DNA of 64,000 nt from positions 1-64,000 of the forward strand of contig WKLE02002181.1 of the NCBI GenBank assembly GCA_014885115.2, read 5' to 3'. The notes beneath the pieces are model-generated. The model was not told where the DNA came from. It ran no database searches and was given only the letters and a program-made list of their open reading frames with translations. Source of the DNA: Asterionellopsis glacialis. Taxonomy: Eukaryota; Bacillariophyta; Plagiogrammaphyceae; Rhaphoneidales; Asterionellopsidaceae. Each line of letters opens with the position of its first letter. Position 1 is the first letter of the stretch. Position numbers and translations under genes: made by a program. Below, one piece after another: positions 1 to 10,780 of this stretch.

Positions 1-891
1 ACATAGTGAGAAGAGTGAGGATTCTTGTTTAGATTTGTTGGAAAAATCCATCAGTCAACAAAAAATATCATGGCAGTAAGAAATGTTGCTTATTCTATGA
101 ATCTATGGTGTTTCAAATGATTACATTCCTTTTTCAATGGAGGAAATACATCCTGATGTTAAGAAGAAGTTTACTTTTACTTCAATGAATGAAGAAACAG
201 AAGATGTGTTATCATTTACATAATCTATAATCAATATTTTTCCCCTATATTTGCATCATGAACAATTCAGAACATCATCTGGTTTTGTGACCTCTTTAAT
301 TTCATACAGAAAAGTTCTTTACAACATGGATATGCAGTGTTACTAAATGGAAGTACTCAAAGAATGGATTATTACAATACATCATAACATCATGTCCTAA
401 GAGCAGGATTTACAAGTCACCTAAAAAATGAAAAAATGAATTCTGGCAGGATTTAAATAGGCAGTGTATTGCAACCCATGTTAAGAAACAGAGATTTTTA
501 AACAATAGGAATGGCTCTCTTGTCACCAATGCATACACCTGGCCTTTAAAAATGATCAATTAGGGTCTAGACCATTAACAAGTAATGACATATGCAAGTT
601 TATAATGGCTGTATATGTTGATACTAAGAAGGACATGTATCACAACAAATATGGGACAGGTTGTTCTTGTCACAATGGTCATCCAAAGCTGCAATCAAAT
701 GAAGTGGTCCCCACAAGATAGTCCTCAGGCCTTGAAAGTACTAACAGAAATGAACAAGGCCCAATGTACTATTCCAAAAAACCTGTAGACAAACTTATTC
801 TTTAAAAAGAAAGATACACATTTACATCATCAAACATATCTTCTTACCTTAGCAAGATCTACAATGTGACACCCAGTATGCATAATGGGAA

Positions 892-1345
892 ATGAACTCA
901 TGTGTAGAATTGTTGAAAGTACTTTCATCACAAAAGGGAATAAGATACATGACATTCAGCCACATCAATCCAACTATATGTAAGGATCACTCCATACCAA
1001 ACATCAGAGGTAGTAGAACAAGAGAAAAGGAACTATTGAATATGAAATCAATTTTGGTAACACAGAGGAGAGTACTCAAGTTAAATTTACCTTTTAATAT
1101 GAACATATTTTGAAGTTATCAAGTCAATTCACTCTATAAGAAGAGATATGACAATTGATGAAAAGAATTCTGTATTAATGGTGGGGCTTGTGGTTGGACT
1201 ACTAGTACTGAAGAACAAAGTCTATTCAAATTTTTCTCTGAAGTTTTAATTGCAGATGCAACACATGGTGTTCTATAAACAGATAGAGAAGACCATTGTT
1301 TATGCTGTATGCAAGGGATAGTAACAGAAGAACATTCATTCCTAC
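892..1345 (+). pseudogene. Decayed transposase-like coding remnant
   Basis: Frame 1 reads as protein-like sequence through 892-1113, then continues in the same frame beyond three TGA codons to about 1345. The part at 1195-1278 contains a stretch (WTTSTEEQ followed by FSEVLIADATHG) that resembles the region around the first catalytic Asp of Mutator-like (MULE) DDE transposases, where a pattern like fPEVl-DaTy is usual. The first stops are TGA, which CpG deamination of CGA arginine codons would produce; a later one is TAA and is not explained that way. The family assignment is by eye and tentative. It is clearly not functional. Confidence 0.3.
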
Positions 1346-1664
1346 ATAAATATTAATTCCCAATGAATATGGATTTTTAATATGTTTTTTCTCAATGTAG
1401 TATTCCAGAACTATTGAGGGAGGAAGAATGTACAGAGGTCAAATTAATCATAAAACAGATGATGACAATAACACATATATCGAGCATTTGATCAATGTCA
1501 GCCCTCTATATATATTCTATATTTAATAGCTAGGATAAGAAGGTGTCTTTATCACTTAATCTTCAAAATTTTTCAGAGTTAATACTAAACTTTGCTGATC
1601 TATCACCAGTTGGACCAAAAGTTTTTTCTAATGTAAAGCAATTGTTACATAATTTGTCATCCTA

Positions 1665-1883
1665 TCCTGAAACTGAAGAGAAAATCAATTTTCAAAGAAT
1701 TCTTTGCAAGATCTATATCATGTTAGTCTAGTAAGAAAAATCACATTACCAAAATGAAATAACTTTCTACAAAACTGTCCTGAAACTGAAGAGAAAATCA
1801 ATTTTCAAAGAATTCTTTGCAAGATCTATATCATGTTAGTCTAGTAAGAAATATCACATTAGCAAAATGAAATGACTTTCTAC
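1665..1883. repeat. Tandem duplication of a 106-bp unit
   Basis: Positions 1665-1770 and 1778-1883 are the same 106-bp sequence with three mismatches, separated by 7 bp (period 113). The high identity against a heavily decayed background implies a recent local duplication. Confidence 0.9.
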
Positions 1884-2768
1884 ACTTTATCATGGGTATA
1901 CCACATTATGATAAAAGGACAACATTTCCTTCAGAAGGGAATAATGGTGCCATGAAGAAGTCACATACTACTGGAATAAATCAAACTGTACAAGCTTTGT
2001 CAAGAGCAGACTCTGACCCCTCTCTGCCTGCACACATTTTTGCAAAAAGCTGGCATCCTCTACTCTCATAACAATGATGATCACTTTACCACTGGCTGCC
2101 AGCTCATTCTTGCTCAAGTCAACAATTCTCTTTATATGCATATAACAACAATCTTCCTAAGACACTAACTCACTGATGGGATGGGTATTTAGTATGGCCT
2201 TTTATGTTTAATTGATTGATTGCTGATTATTATTGATCTGGTACATTACACTGGTAGTGTTGCTAGGTGATGTGGTGTTCTATCTGGCCCAACACTCTTG
2301 CAAAGAGTTACATCTGCATTTAAGTTGATGCTTTGTTGTCTGGTGGACCATAATTGTATCCTTCCCTCCCTTCTAAAATGACAATAAGAAGCAATGTATT
2401 TTAAGGCCAATTAATGGGTTTTTGGCTATTGTAGTCAGCAATGCCTTTCTAATCAATAAGCTTGATTTTCCTGATTTTTCCAATGTAGAATACTGTCACT
2501 TTGACATTTGAAAATAGGTACTAATGAGCTCATTTTTGTGTGGAGTTTCTCACATAAAAAATTATTGTGGGGAAATCCATGAGAAGGAGGGGGGAATAGT
2601 CTGCTCTGGTATGAACTCAGATAAACTAGAAACTTCTACTGGCAACATTTTTAAGTACTTCCATTAATTTTTAGTAAGAAAGGGAAAGTCAGCATACCAG
2701 CTGATATCAAATCCTACATGTTCAATTACTTGCACACCTACTAATTTGACTATAATGAGGCAGAAAAG

Positions 2769-2792
2769 ACTCTGACTCTGACTCTGACTCTG
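2769..2792. repeat. Hexanucleotide microsatellite (ACTCTG)4
   Basis: Four perfect copies of ACTCTG followed by a degenerate fifth, inside the CpG-depleted tract. Confidence 0.9.
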
Positions 2793-2817
2793 AATCTAAT
2801 TAAATCTCAATCCTATT

Positions 2818-3162
2818 ATGGTTACAGGATTACCTCAACTGAATAGTATGTTGGAAAGGGAAAGTAGGAATGACTGTATACAATGCCTACAACCCAGTTT
2901 TGAGAGGTGTGAAACTGAAATATTCTTGAGTGGAAGATATGAGATACATGGTATTGGTTATCAGCATATCATTCATATATTTGGTATATATAGACTTCAT
3001 CTATATTATATCACATTATCTTTATCTTGCAAAACCATGAAAATTTATGTGAATGGTTTATGCAATAGTATCCAAAATATTGATGCATTTCAGTTTGCTA
3101 ATAATGTATTTATAGAACTAAAATCAAAACTAGTTGCAGCAAATTGTTCTCCAATAAAATGA
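2818..3162 (+). pseudogene. Unrecognised 114-codon open frame in the CpG-free tract
   Basis: This is the longest ATG-initiated frame in the first 5 kb. The predicted peptide has several Cys and a middle rich in Ile, His and Tyr, and matches nothing I recognise. It contains no CpG at all, like its surroundings. It has no good start context and no visible partner exon. It is best regarded as a leftover of a mobile element, or chance, rather than a gene. Confidence 0.2.
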
Positions 3163-5231
3163 ACCATTTAAGATAAGTGAATGCATCAGCAAGAGAAAAG
3201 ATATCAGAAGAATTATAATTTATCAAGAATTTGGATTACTTCTAATACACCTATGTATTAAAGAAAAAATATAAAAGATTGAAGTCATTACCTGAACATG
3301 TCCTCATAATGGCACAATTGAGAATATTTAAAAATGAATGAGATTATTCTTATGGCATATCCAAAAATGCCCCATCAGAAACTTCAAATATCAAAGTTTC
3401 AACATTTTTAAGATTGACAAATCCCTCTGGGGTATATAAAAATTGCAACCCTAGATCATTCATTGTATGTACTTTTATTTTGTTTCCCCCCACTAGAAGG
3501 ACACATTATATAGGTTTGGATGTTCTATGCCATACTTTCTAATTCACACATCTATATACTAGAGCTGATGTCTACTTCTGATCTACTGTAAAACATTCCT
3601 CCTCAGAAAAATCTCCCATCTCAAAAAAGTCTAAAATCATATTATCTACATCAAAGGAAATATCTAGAAGAAGAATGGACTATAACCTATCTCAGTAAAC
3701 TTGTGCTATCATATTCAGTAAGGCCTCTATGGATATTTTTTTTGTTTCCATTTATATCAGCCCTGGAATTAATACTCCAGTTGTAAGAGTACAAGCTTGA
3801 TGCTCAGATAAATTTGGAACATTATACATGTTCTTGGAGCAGTATAGTTTTTCAACAGTTCCAGAGGAGTTCCAACCATTCCTGCAAGCAAGGGAGACAT
3901 TGAATTAGATGAGATTTTTGAGAAATGTATGGATATAGATGGTATTCCCTGTAATTTTGAACAATACCAAAATATTTTCCATCTTTCTCCATGCCCAACT
4001 GTGACTTTGATTGTCTTGTTAACTCCAGCATCATACCATAAGCAATTAATTATAGAAACCATCCTCTGAATCTCTTTTCTTACCCTTCAGTACAAGACAT
4101 TAACAAAGATGCAATATATACAGATGATTATTTGATGGACATGCTGGTGCAATCCAAGAGTTCCAACCATTCCTGCATATGAATATCTTTGCAATTCATC
4201 ATTGACTGTATTGCTCATAAGGGATCTATGAAATCTTGAATCAAAAGTAATTCATTGGTCATGACATGTCATAGAATACTAGAATGTATGACATGCTATT
4301 ATAGAGGAGTACTACTGCCATTATTGTTGAGTTCATTTGTAACATGTAAATCTACTATTTTTTTCAATATTTTTTCAATTTGAATGCAAGTTCTTGAGTC
4401 TAACTTAGGAAAAAAATAACTTTGAGCAATCCTTTGCTGTTGTGTGTTTATTAGAATCACAATACTGTTCTTCTAGCTAGTTTCCTACATGGTGACCTTC
4501 AATTAAAGAAGGAATATTTACATTCTCATTATGCCAGTTTGATTTCCATGGATTATGTGATCTTTTGGTTACAACAGATTGATAATAATAATTATTGCCT
4601 TGCAATCAACATGAATTCATATCTTCTTGTGAGAAATGATGAAAAACAACTATTACAATATCTGGGGAAAAGAATCTTCTGCCATGACCATATATATTCC
4701 AACTTTGCAATAATCCTTTTATCCTGCTGGATTATCCACTAAATAGCAATTCTCTTCTCTTCAATGTTATTGAAAAACAACCAACAAAGTTTGGACAAAA
4801 CTCCAGTATTCTTTTGTCCATCCCCTAATATCATTCTTAACCTGTTTCTTTAAGCACATCTTTGCACTAAACAAAATGTATGTTTTATTTCTCATTTAAG
4901 CATACTTTTCACACTGGGAGTCAAACAATTCCTCCACCATCAATTCATAAACAAATGGCTAACAGTGGCATGCAGAACATAACAGCAACAACAATTCATA
5001 CTGCAGAAGTTGGACAGACCAAACAGTAGAAAATGGTGAACACATCTTTGAGTATCCAAACATACAATGATGAGAGAAACTCTATGACAAATGTGTAATT
5101 CATTTCATCAATTAACTCCTTTGAATGAAAATGTGTCTACCTCTGATTAAAAATCCTTAGGCAAACATACTGCACTGGACCTGGAACACTCCATTAGTGA
5201 AACCAACAATACCTCCCACTCAGAAGACCCA

Positions 5232-5778
5232 CGATGCGCGACTCCAAAAAGCATTTGATGAGCAAACAGCCATCGGATGGCAGGCATAACCTTATGAAAG
5301 GATGGCTCTCCAACAAGTGGATACTTGCCCAAGATGCTTTTCTTCCAACATCAAAAGCTACAAGATCCTACTACTGATCACAACAAGAAAAATGGCATAA
5401 TGTGGGGCAAATAACTCGTAAGTGGATTACACCATATCATACGAAACATGGATCCTTAGAAATAAGGATATCCACGGTCACAACAAGACTGAAGAAAACC
5501 AAACACGACTGGAACGTCTCCGCCAGAAAACTTGCAACGTATATATTCGAGTATGTATACGATAAAAGACTTACCCGGTACGTTTCCAACTGTGATTTTT
5601 TTTTCAAACTGCCATCCATCTCAGCAAGTTCGAAAAGTACGAAAGCGAAGGTATTGAGAGGAGAAGGACTCGATTCTGACAGCTATTGTACGAGTAGCTT
5701 TGAGTAAAGCAATGCACCACAAACTACAATCCCAACAAGCACATAGCAAACTGTCAATCAAATAGCACGTCTCTCACC
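5232..5778. other. Upstream region of the TMEM43-like gene
   Basis: CpG frequency returns to normal at 5232. Frames here lack a convincing ATG-initiated coding pattern. The last 100 bp before the ATG at 5779 are A-rich and probably 5' UTR and promoter. No TATA box or other motif is obvious. Confidence 0.5.
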
Positions 5779-7446
5779 ATGTCAGACACAGGAAATGATG
5801 ATGCAGAAGTAGGAGGAGGGGAAGAGATAGGAGGAGATGTTGATGTAGCTAACCGTGACTTTGAGATGACTGAAACGTCGTATCAGTCTTACTGCGGCAA
5901 AATGGGAGATTCATGCAAAGGACTTTGTTTTGGAATGATTCTTTTTGTAGTGTCTATTGTCCTCCTTGTCTTCAACGAAGGTCGTGCTGTCCGTCGCGCG
6001 AAAGACCTAGAGGAAGGACAAGAAATCGTTGTAGATATTGATCTTTCGGAATTTAGTAAGACAGTGAATGGAAACAACAATGAACTAATTCACGCTGTAG
6101 GAAAACTCTCTACGAACAGCACTTTGACCGATGACATCTTTGGAGTAACGACCGGTACGGCCGAAGAGGTAAATGATATCTTCGAAGTGACAGATACGAA
6201 TGTTTCAACCAGCGAGAACAACACGACAGCTGCGAATGTATCAACCAGCGAGGTCGTAACAACAACGAATGACTTCGCACTTCGTCTCAAACGTAGCATT
6301 GAGATGTACCAGTGGAAAGAGAGGTCAACTAAAAGAGAAGTCAAAACATCGAACGGTGGAACTAGAACTGAGACAACATATTCTTATGACAAGGTTTGGT
6401 CAAGTACTTTCATAAATTCGAATTCTTTCAAAAACCAAAATACCCAAACTCAGAATCCAAGGTCCTTTCCCTTCGAACCTCTCGAATTGAAAGCTGAAAA
6501 TATCCTTTTGGGAAATGTACTTGAAGTGTCTACACCAGTAATCGACAAATTTACTTGGTATGAGCCAATTGACAGTGTTGAAGTCAAAAACATCCCCGAT
6601 GTTCAACTACAACAGAGGATCGAGAAGCAATCTCAAAACAAATTTTATTACTATGCAAACCCACAATCTATCAATATTTCCACGGGCTCAGAAATTGGTG
6701 ATACCATTATTTCTTTTGATGTTGTGGAACCGGTGATTATTACTATCGTTGCACTTTTGGAGAATGGAAAGTTGAGTGAATTTCAAACAAGTCGCGGAGG
6801 AGAATTACTTCTCATAAAGCGTGGTGAATATACATCTGATGAAATGTTCCAACAAGCAAATGAGGAAAATGAGCAACTCACATGGGTTCTAAGATTTGTT
6901 GGATTTTTCCTCATGGTAGTCTCGATCCTTCTTTTCCTTCAACCTATTGCAACTGCAACAGACATTATTCCCTTTGTTGGTGATTGTTTGGGTGATGGTT
7001 TAGAGGGGTGCCTGTTCCCTATAATTGCTGTCATCATTGCTTTGCCGATATCTCTTCTTGTCATTATGATTGCATGGTTGGCTTATCGTCCGATCATTGC
7101 CATCCCACTTGTGATTGGTTCTGGTGCAATCATTATCTGCTTGTGTATGCGTGTTCGTAAGAGCCAGGCAAACAAGCCCGACAAAACGGATGATGAAGAT
7201 AACAAGCCAAGTTATGCATCTGGAACACCCTACACCTCGAGTGCGCCACAAGCCCAAGCCCAAGCCCAACCATACTACCATCAATCGAAACCTACAGCCC
7301 AAATCCCCACTAACGACGTTCCATTTTCTCAAGCATTGGATCTACCACCTCCAAGTCAACAACAGCAGCACGCGATGCCTTTGCCTTCTGCTGAACCAGA
7401 AGTGGTGGTGAATCCACCATTCGTCCCTCAAATCTACAAACCTTAG
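5779..7446 (+). CDS. TMEM43 (LUMA)-family membrane protein
   Basis: Single-exon gene of 555 codons. After an acidic N-terminus, residues about 48-66 form a membrane segment running into FNEGRAVRRAKDLEEG, the hallmark start of the TMEM43 domain. A long lumenal region follows (about 70-365), with the family-typical EMYQWKE near residue 180. Then comes a hydrophobic C-terminal cluster at about 366-390 and 408-457 that includes LTWVLRFVGFFLM and DIIPFVGD. The C-terminal tail is cytosol-like, with a repeated Ala-Gln stretch and Pro/Gln-rich sequence absent from animal TMEM43. Animal homologues sit in the ER and inner nuclear membrane; that location is inferred here. The insert at about 95-175, Thr/Asn/Ser-rich with many N-glycosylation sequons, also looks lineage-specific. 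Confidence 0.87.
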   Translation: MSDTGNDDAEVGGGEEIGGDVDVANRDFEMTETSYQSYCGKMGDSCKGLCFGMILFVVSIVLLVFNEGRAVRRAKDLEEGQEIVVDIDLSEFSKTVNGNNNELIHAVGKLSTNSTLTDDIFGVTTGTAEEVNDIFEVTDTNVSTSENNTTAANVSTSEVVTTTNDFALRLKRSIEMYQWKERSTKREVKTSNGGTRTETTYSYDKVWSSTFINSNSFKNQNTQTQNPRSFPFEPLELKAENILLGNVLEVSTPVIDKFTWYEPIDSVEVKNIPDVQLQQRIEKQSQNKFYYYANPQSINISTGSEIGDTIISFDVVEPVIITIVALLENGKLSEFQTSRGGELLLIKRGEYTSDEMFQQANEENEQLTWVLRFVGFFLMVVSILLFLQPIATATDIIPFVGDCLGDGLEGCLFPIIAVIIALPISLLVIMIAWLAYRPIIAIPLVIGSGAIIICLCMRVRKSQANKPDKTDDEDNKPSYASGTPYTSSAPQAQAQAQPYYHQSKPTAQIPTNDVPFSQALDLPPPSQQQQHAMPLPSAEPEVVVNPPFVPQIYKP

Positions 7447-7785
7447 TTGATAGTATATTGTGTCTGCTGGAACAAATTGATGTTATTTTCTATATATATA
7501 TATATATGTCCTCTTCAAATGCCCATGCATGTTAAAAATATGATAAACATTTTATTTATCACAAACCCTAGAGAATCCAAGCCATATAGTTTCAATATTC
7601 GCTGCACACGCGCACTTTCACAATTCTTTGCAATTCAGTACATTTACTTTGGTGAGGAAACTGCCCAAATGTTTAAAAAAAAACGATAGTCCTCAGCTTA
7701 GATTCCTATATTTAGGTATATAATATATAACTGAGGAAGGTGAACCAGAAACCACCAATTAGACTAGACTATCCAGCTTCCAAGT
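7447..7785. other. Convergent 3' intergenic region
   Basis: Lies between two gene ends pointing towards each other. It holds a short TA microsatellite around 7490-7508 and is otherwise AT-rich with no coding signal. Confidence 0.6.
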
Positions 7786-9024
7786 TCATGACAAAGGTTT
7801 GGATGCTACTGCTAGAAATAAGATGAGCACCCAGCAAACTTTGTTTGAAAAGGCTGATGATCCTTGGTCTTCGGAAGAGCATTTCTTTGGAGGGAAAAAA
7901 GCCTCAACCGCCTTTAGTGCATTTTCTACCTGCACGCAGTCATTGATAGAGATTCTATCCCCTAAAACTTCTCCAGTTGTGGGATGTACAACGCTTTCTC
8001 CTACGATTACACGACAAGTTGCAGAAATGGCTTCAGCGGTACTCTTGAATGTAAATGCTGCAGATGACGTAGAGGTTGCTGCGTCGTCTTTCCCGATCGT
8101 GGGGGAAAACATGCCTTTCAAAACAATAAGCAATGACTTTGGGAGTCCTAGTGATTGAACGGTGTAGCCGTTGTAGTTGCCACCATCCACTAAAAGAGCA
8201 AAGGCGTGATTTAAGACACCATTATTCATATGGGCTCTTTTTGTTTGTCCGTTAGATTCTGAATGACCTTCTCCACAGATGAAAGATGACGAACCTGTTC
8301 GACCTGCAGCTCCGAAGCATTCAGGATTCCACATGTCTCTTGCGGGGCACATGTCAGAGTCACAATTGGAGCCAACTAACCAGCGTTTTGAGTCTTCGGT
8401 ACCAGCAGACCCCTCGATAAAAACGAAGGAATTTTCTCCGTATTTTGAGCACCCACCATCGCGAGGGGTGTTAGGTGTAGGTGGAGATCCATATTCTTGA
8501 ACTGAAAACCCTATAATGTCTGCAAATGCTTCCGCAACCGCCCACTCCTCTGCAGTCCGTTTTGGTTGGAGCCCAGCCATGAATCCATACCCATGCCCCC
8601 ATTCGTGTCCAACCCAAAAGGCAGTGGACATCCCGGGACAAAAGACGGTGCCGTAATGGCCACTTGAATCGATGGTAAAGTAGGCGTCGTTGTATGAGCA
8701 TGCTTGATTTGGAGGTCTCAACCTTGTGCTTACGCTATCTACAACACCAAACATGGTATTGTTGATTTCTGTTGGATTCCATCCCGGTTCAAGCCCAATC
8801 ACGTTGTAGAAAATACTGTAGGTTAGTTCAGTAAATTCTAAGAAATCGTCGATAACTTGGACTCCCGTTGGAAACAGGTCTCCTTCCTTCCAATCCGGGC
8901 TATCAACATTATAATTATTAAGCCATACTTTGCGATGAAGGGCTCCATTAACTACAAACGGATGCAAGATAACGGCAATTTTAATCAGCGAGAGAAGATA
9001 ATAATTTTCTTGTAGAAATTTCAT
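7786..9024 (-). CDS. Secreted or surface M4 (thermolysin-type) metallopeptidase
   Basis: The frame opens at 9123, but the ATG at 9024 gives a clean signal peptide (MKFLQ, then a hydrophobic run ending VVNGA), so I take 9024 as the start (412 aa). The zinc site HEWGHGYGF (His140, Glu141, His144) is followed 21 residues after the second His by AEAFADIIG, supplying the third ligand Glu165, the M4 spacing. Further on, KRAHMNNGVLNHAF matches the region around the catalytic His231 of thermolysin. The N-terminal FTLP/PepSY propeptide usual in bacterial M4 enzymes is missing. The C-terminus ends in a hydrophobic segment (CWVLILFLAVA) preceded by small residues, resembling a GPI or membrane anchor. 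Substrate unknown. Confidence 0.85.
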   Translation of the reverse strand: MKFLQENYYLLSLIKIAVILHPFVVNGALHRKVWLNNYNVDSPDWKEGDLFPTGVQVIDDFLEFTELTYSIFYNVIGLEPGWNPTEINNTMFGVVDSVSTRLRPPNQACSYNDAYFTIDSSGHYGTVFCPGMSTAFWVGHEWGHGYGFMAGLQPKRTAEEWAVAEAFADIIGFSVQEYGSPPTPNTPRDGGCSKYGENSFVFIEGSAGTEDSKRWLVGSNCDSDMCPARDMWNPECFGAAGRTGSSSFICGEGHSESNGQTKRAHMNNGVLNHAFALLVDGGNYNGYTVQSLGLPKSLLIVLKGMFSPTIGKDDAATSTSSAAFTFKSTAEAISATCRVIVGESVVHPTTGEVLGDRISINDCVQVENALKAVEAFFPPKKCSSEDQGSSAFSNKVCWVLILFLAVASKPLS

Positions 9025-9277
9025 TTCGATCGTGTTCTTGTCAAAGAAGAAAATGTGATCTCGAGATCGCTTGTCAGGGAGATATGAAAATGAGAAGCCG
9101 CAACCATCAACCAGCCAGGACATGTGTACCGGTACCTGTAGACGGGTACCTGGTAGGTATATGAAGTACTAGAGGGCTTCTCCCGATGGTAGTACTCAAG
9201 CAACGTAGGATCTACATACGAATGAATTCATTTTCTAGCTCCTACTACAAGACACAAAGTGGGACTTGCACAAGAAG

Positions 9278-9367
9278 AAAAGGAGGGAATAGAGCAGGAG
9301 CGCCTTACAAGCGAAAGAAAGAAAAGGAGAGAACAGAGCAGGAACGCCTTACAAGAAAGAAGAAAGA
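9278..9367. repeat. Two-copy 45-bp minisatellite
   Basis: Purine-rich units starting near 9278 and 9323 share most positions (for example AGAGCAGGA-CGCCTTACAAG in both). The 45-bp period keeps the same frame, so the overlapping Lys/Arg-rich open frame (9186-9440) is explained by composition and is not called as a gene. Confidence 0.7.
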
Positions 9368-9396
9368 ACAGAAGACAAGAATCGACAAGTCCATCG

Positions 9397-10780
9397 ATTT
9401 GAATACAAAAAAAAAGTTATTGGGTGTTGCAGAAAAATAATGCTCCACCTTCAATACTTTTGTCCCAAATTACTCCAGAAATTAAAAAGGGCAATGTTTT
9501 CTTTTGAAGCAGAATTTTTATTACATTATTGCCACCACCAGCATTCTTACCAAAACCATTATCAGTAGTTGCAACAGAAGCAGTAGCACCACCAAAATCA
9601 CCAGCAATTGTTGTAGAGTTGACAGAACCAGCAGCAATATCACCAGAATCAGCACCTTTCTATCTTGTCTAAATAAAGACTCTATATGAGTGACTTTTTT
9701 AGAGTAATTTATATATGAAGGTACAGTATTTCACACTCAATAATGAGAACAGACAATTGATCTCAATTTTGTTTTGTTGGATTCACTATTTTTTCATAAA
9801 ACATTGTTCTTGCATCCTTATTTTTTGGTTATTGAATTATGGTGTTTAAAAACCATATATTGTATATTGACTCCCTCATGACTTTTCAAAGTAAGCAATT
9901 TGGATTCAAAATACAATATAGTATATCATGAGTTCTATAATCAAACAATCAACCAAGAACATTCTTATTTTGTTTACTAGATTAATTATTTTTCTCCCAA
10001 GTTGCTGCTTTTTTTAATATTAATTTGATTTGCAAAGTTGAAGACTGTGACATAGTTCTCATATATTACTTGACTAGGAAGTATATAATTTTATCAAAAA
10101 GAAGATTTGCAACAATTGAAACTTATTCTGTTCCATTATGAAGAACTCTGGAGTCTGTATTACTTGTTATAATCTCAAGAAGTTCTTGCAAAATATATAA
10201 ATTTGATTCTTGGGAACCAAATGACTTTACAACACTCATATAGGAACAATGGATGACAATTTTCTTGATAATTCTTGGTTAATTCAAATCAACTGTCACA
10301 TTATTATACTAAAAAATTATCCAAGAGGGTGATGCTATAATATAGTAACTACTAAAAGTACTGATCAATTAAATAAATCAGCATTACTGACCATGTATGT
10401 CAAGACTTTTTCCACATTGTCATCATTAAAGCTTGACAGTTCTATGCAATATGTGATGAAGACTTGAGGTCTTGACAGTGCCTGAAGCTTGTTAGTATAC
10501 CTACTTTTACTGGCTTGGCCTGTTTAACTGATTATTTTGAGATCATTTCTTTTTCAACCCATGAACAAAGAAATGATGGAAATAATTCATGTTTAGTTTG
10601 AAGTAAAGTCAACTAGTTCAGAATACTATTGGAGAAATTCTAATGTTAGAATGTGTATTCAATGCAGTAAGTGCAATGCATGGTAGAGCTTCAACTAGTC
10701 CAGAAAACTATTGGGAGAAATTCTATGATCTGATGCACACAGCCTTGTTTCTGCTTGTTTTTTGCACTCAAGTTTTGATT
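9397..10780. other. Second CpG-free block
   Basis: No CG dinucleotide between 9397 and 10780 (1,384 bp), while CpGs flank it at 9383, 9395 and 10781. Composition is AT-rich like 1-5231. Apart from the minus-strand remnant at its left end, only short frames exist. This is probably another methylated, decaying insertion. The absence of CpG is seen directly; the cause is inferred. Confidence 0.75.
9421..9665 (-). pseudogene. Gly/Ala/Thr-rich coding remnant
   Basis: Read on the minus strand from about 9660 to the TAA near 9424, one frame stays open for about 80 codons. It starts with a low-complexity Gly/Ala/Ser/Thr/Asn-rich stretch using GGT and GCT codons, then turns into ordinary hydrophobic sequence. 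An in-frame TAG lies just upstream and there is no start codon. It may be the tail of a repeat-rich surface-type protein captured in the decayed block. I do not recognise the family. Confidence 0.25.

Larger units (their letters stand above)
1..5231. other. CpG-depleted, AT-rich, gene-free tract (decayed repeat region)
   Basis: Reading every line, this stretch holds exactly one CG dinucleotide (about 1481) in 5.2 kb, while TG and CA are abundant. The next CG is at 5232 and from there CpGs occur at normal frequency. No long open frame exists; only short ones, often closed by TGA. This is the footprint expected where cytosines in CpG have been methylated for a long time and have deaminated, as is known for silenced transposons in diatoms. 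The left edge lies outside the window. Remnants inside it are listed separately. The CpG count is seen directly; the methylation history is inference. Confidence 0.8.

Noticed and set aside
9024..9123. Longer N-terminus for the M4 peptidase (ATG at 9123)
   Set aside because: The extra 33 residues precede a complete signal peptide, which should be at the N-terminus.
9186..9440. Lys/Arg-rich 84-codon frame
   Set aside because: Starts in the peptidase gene's upstream region and is made of a purine-rich minisatellite with a period divisible by three; no conserved feature.
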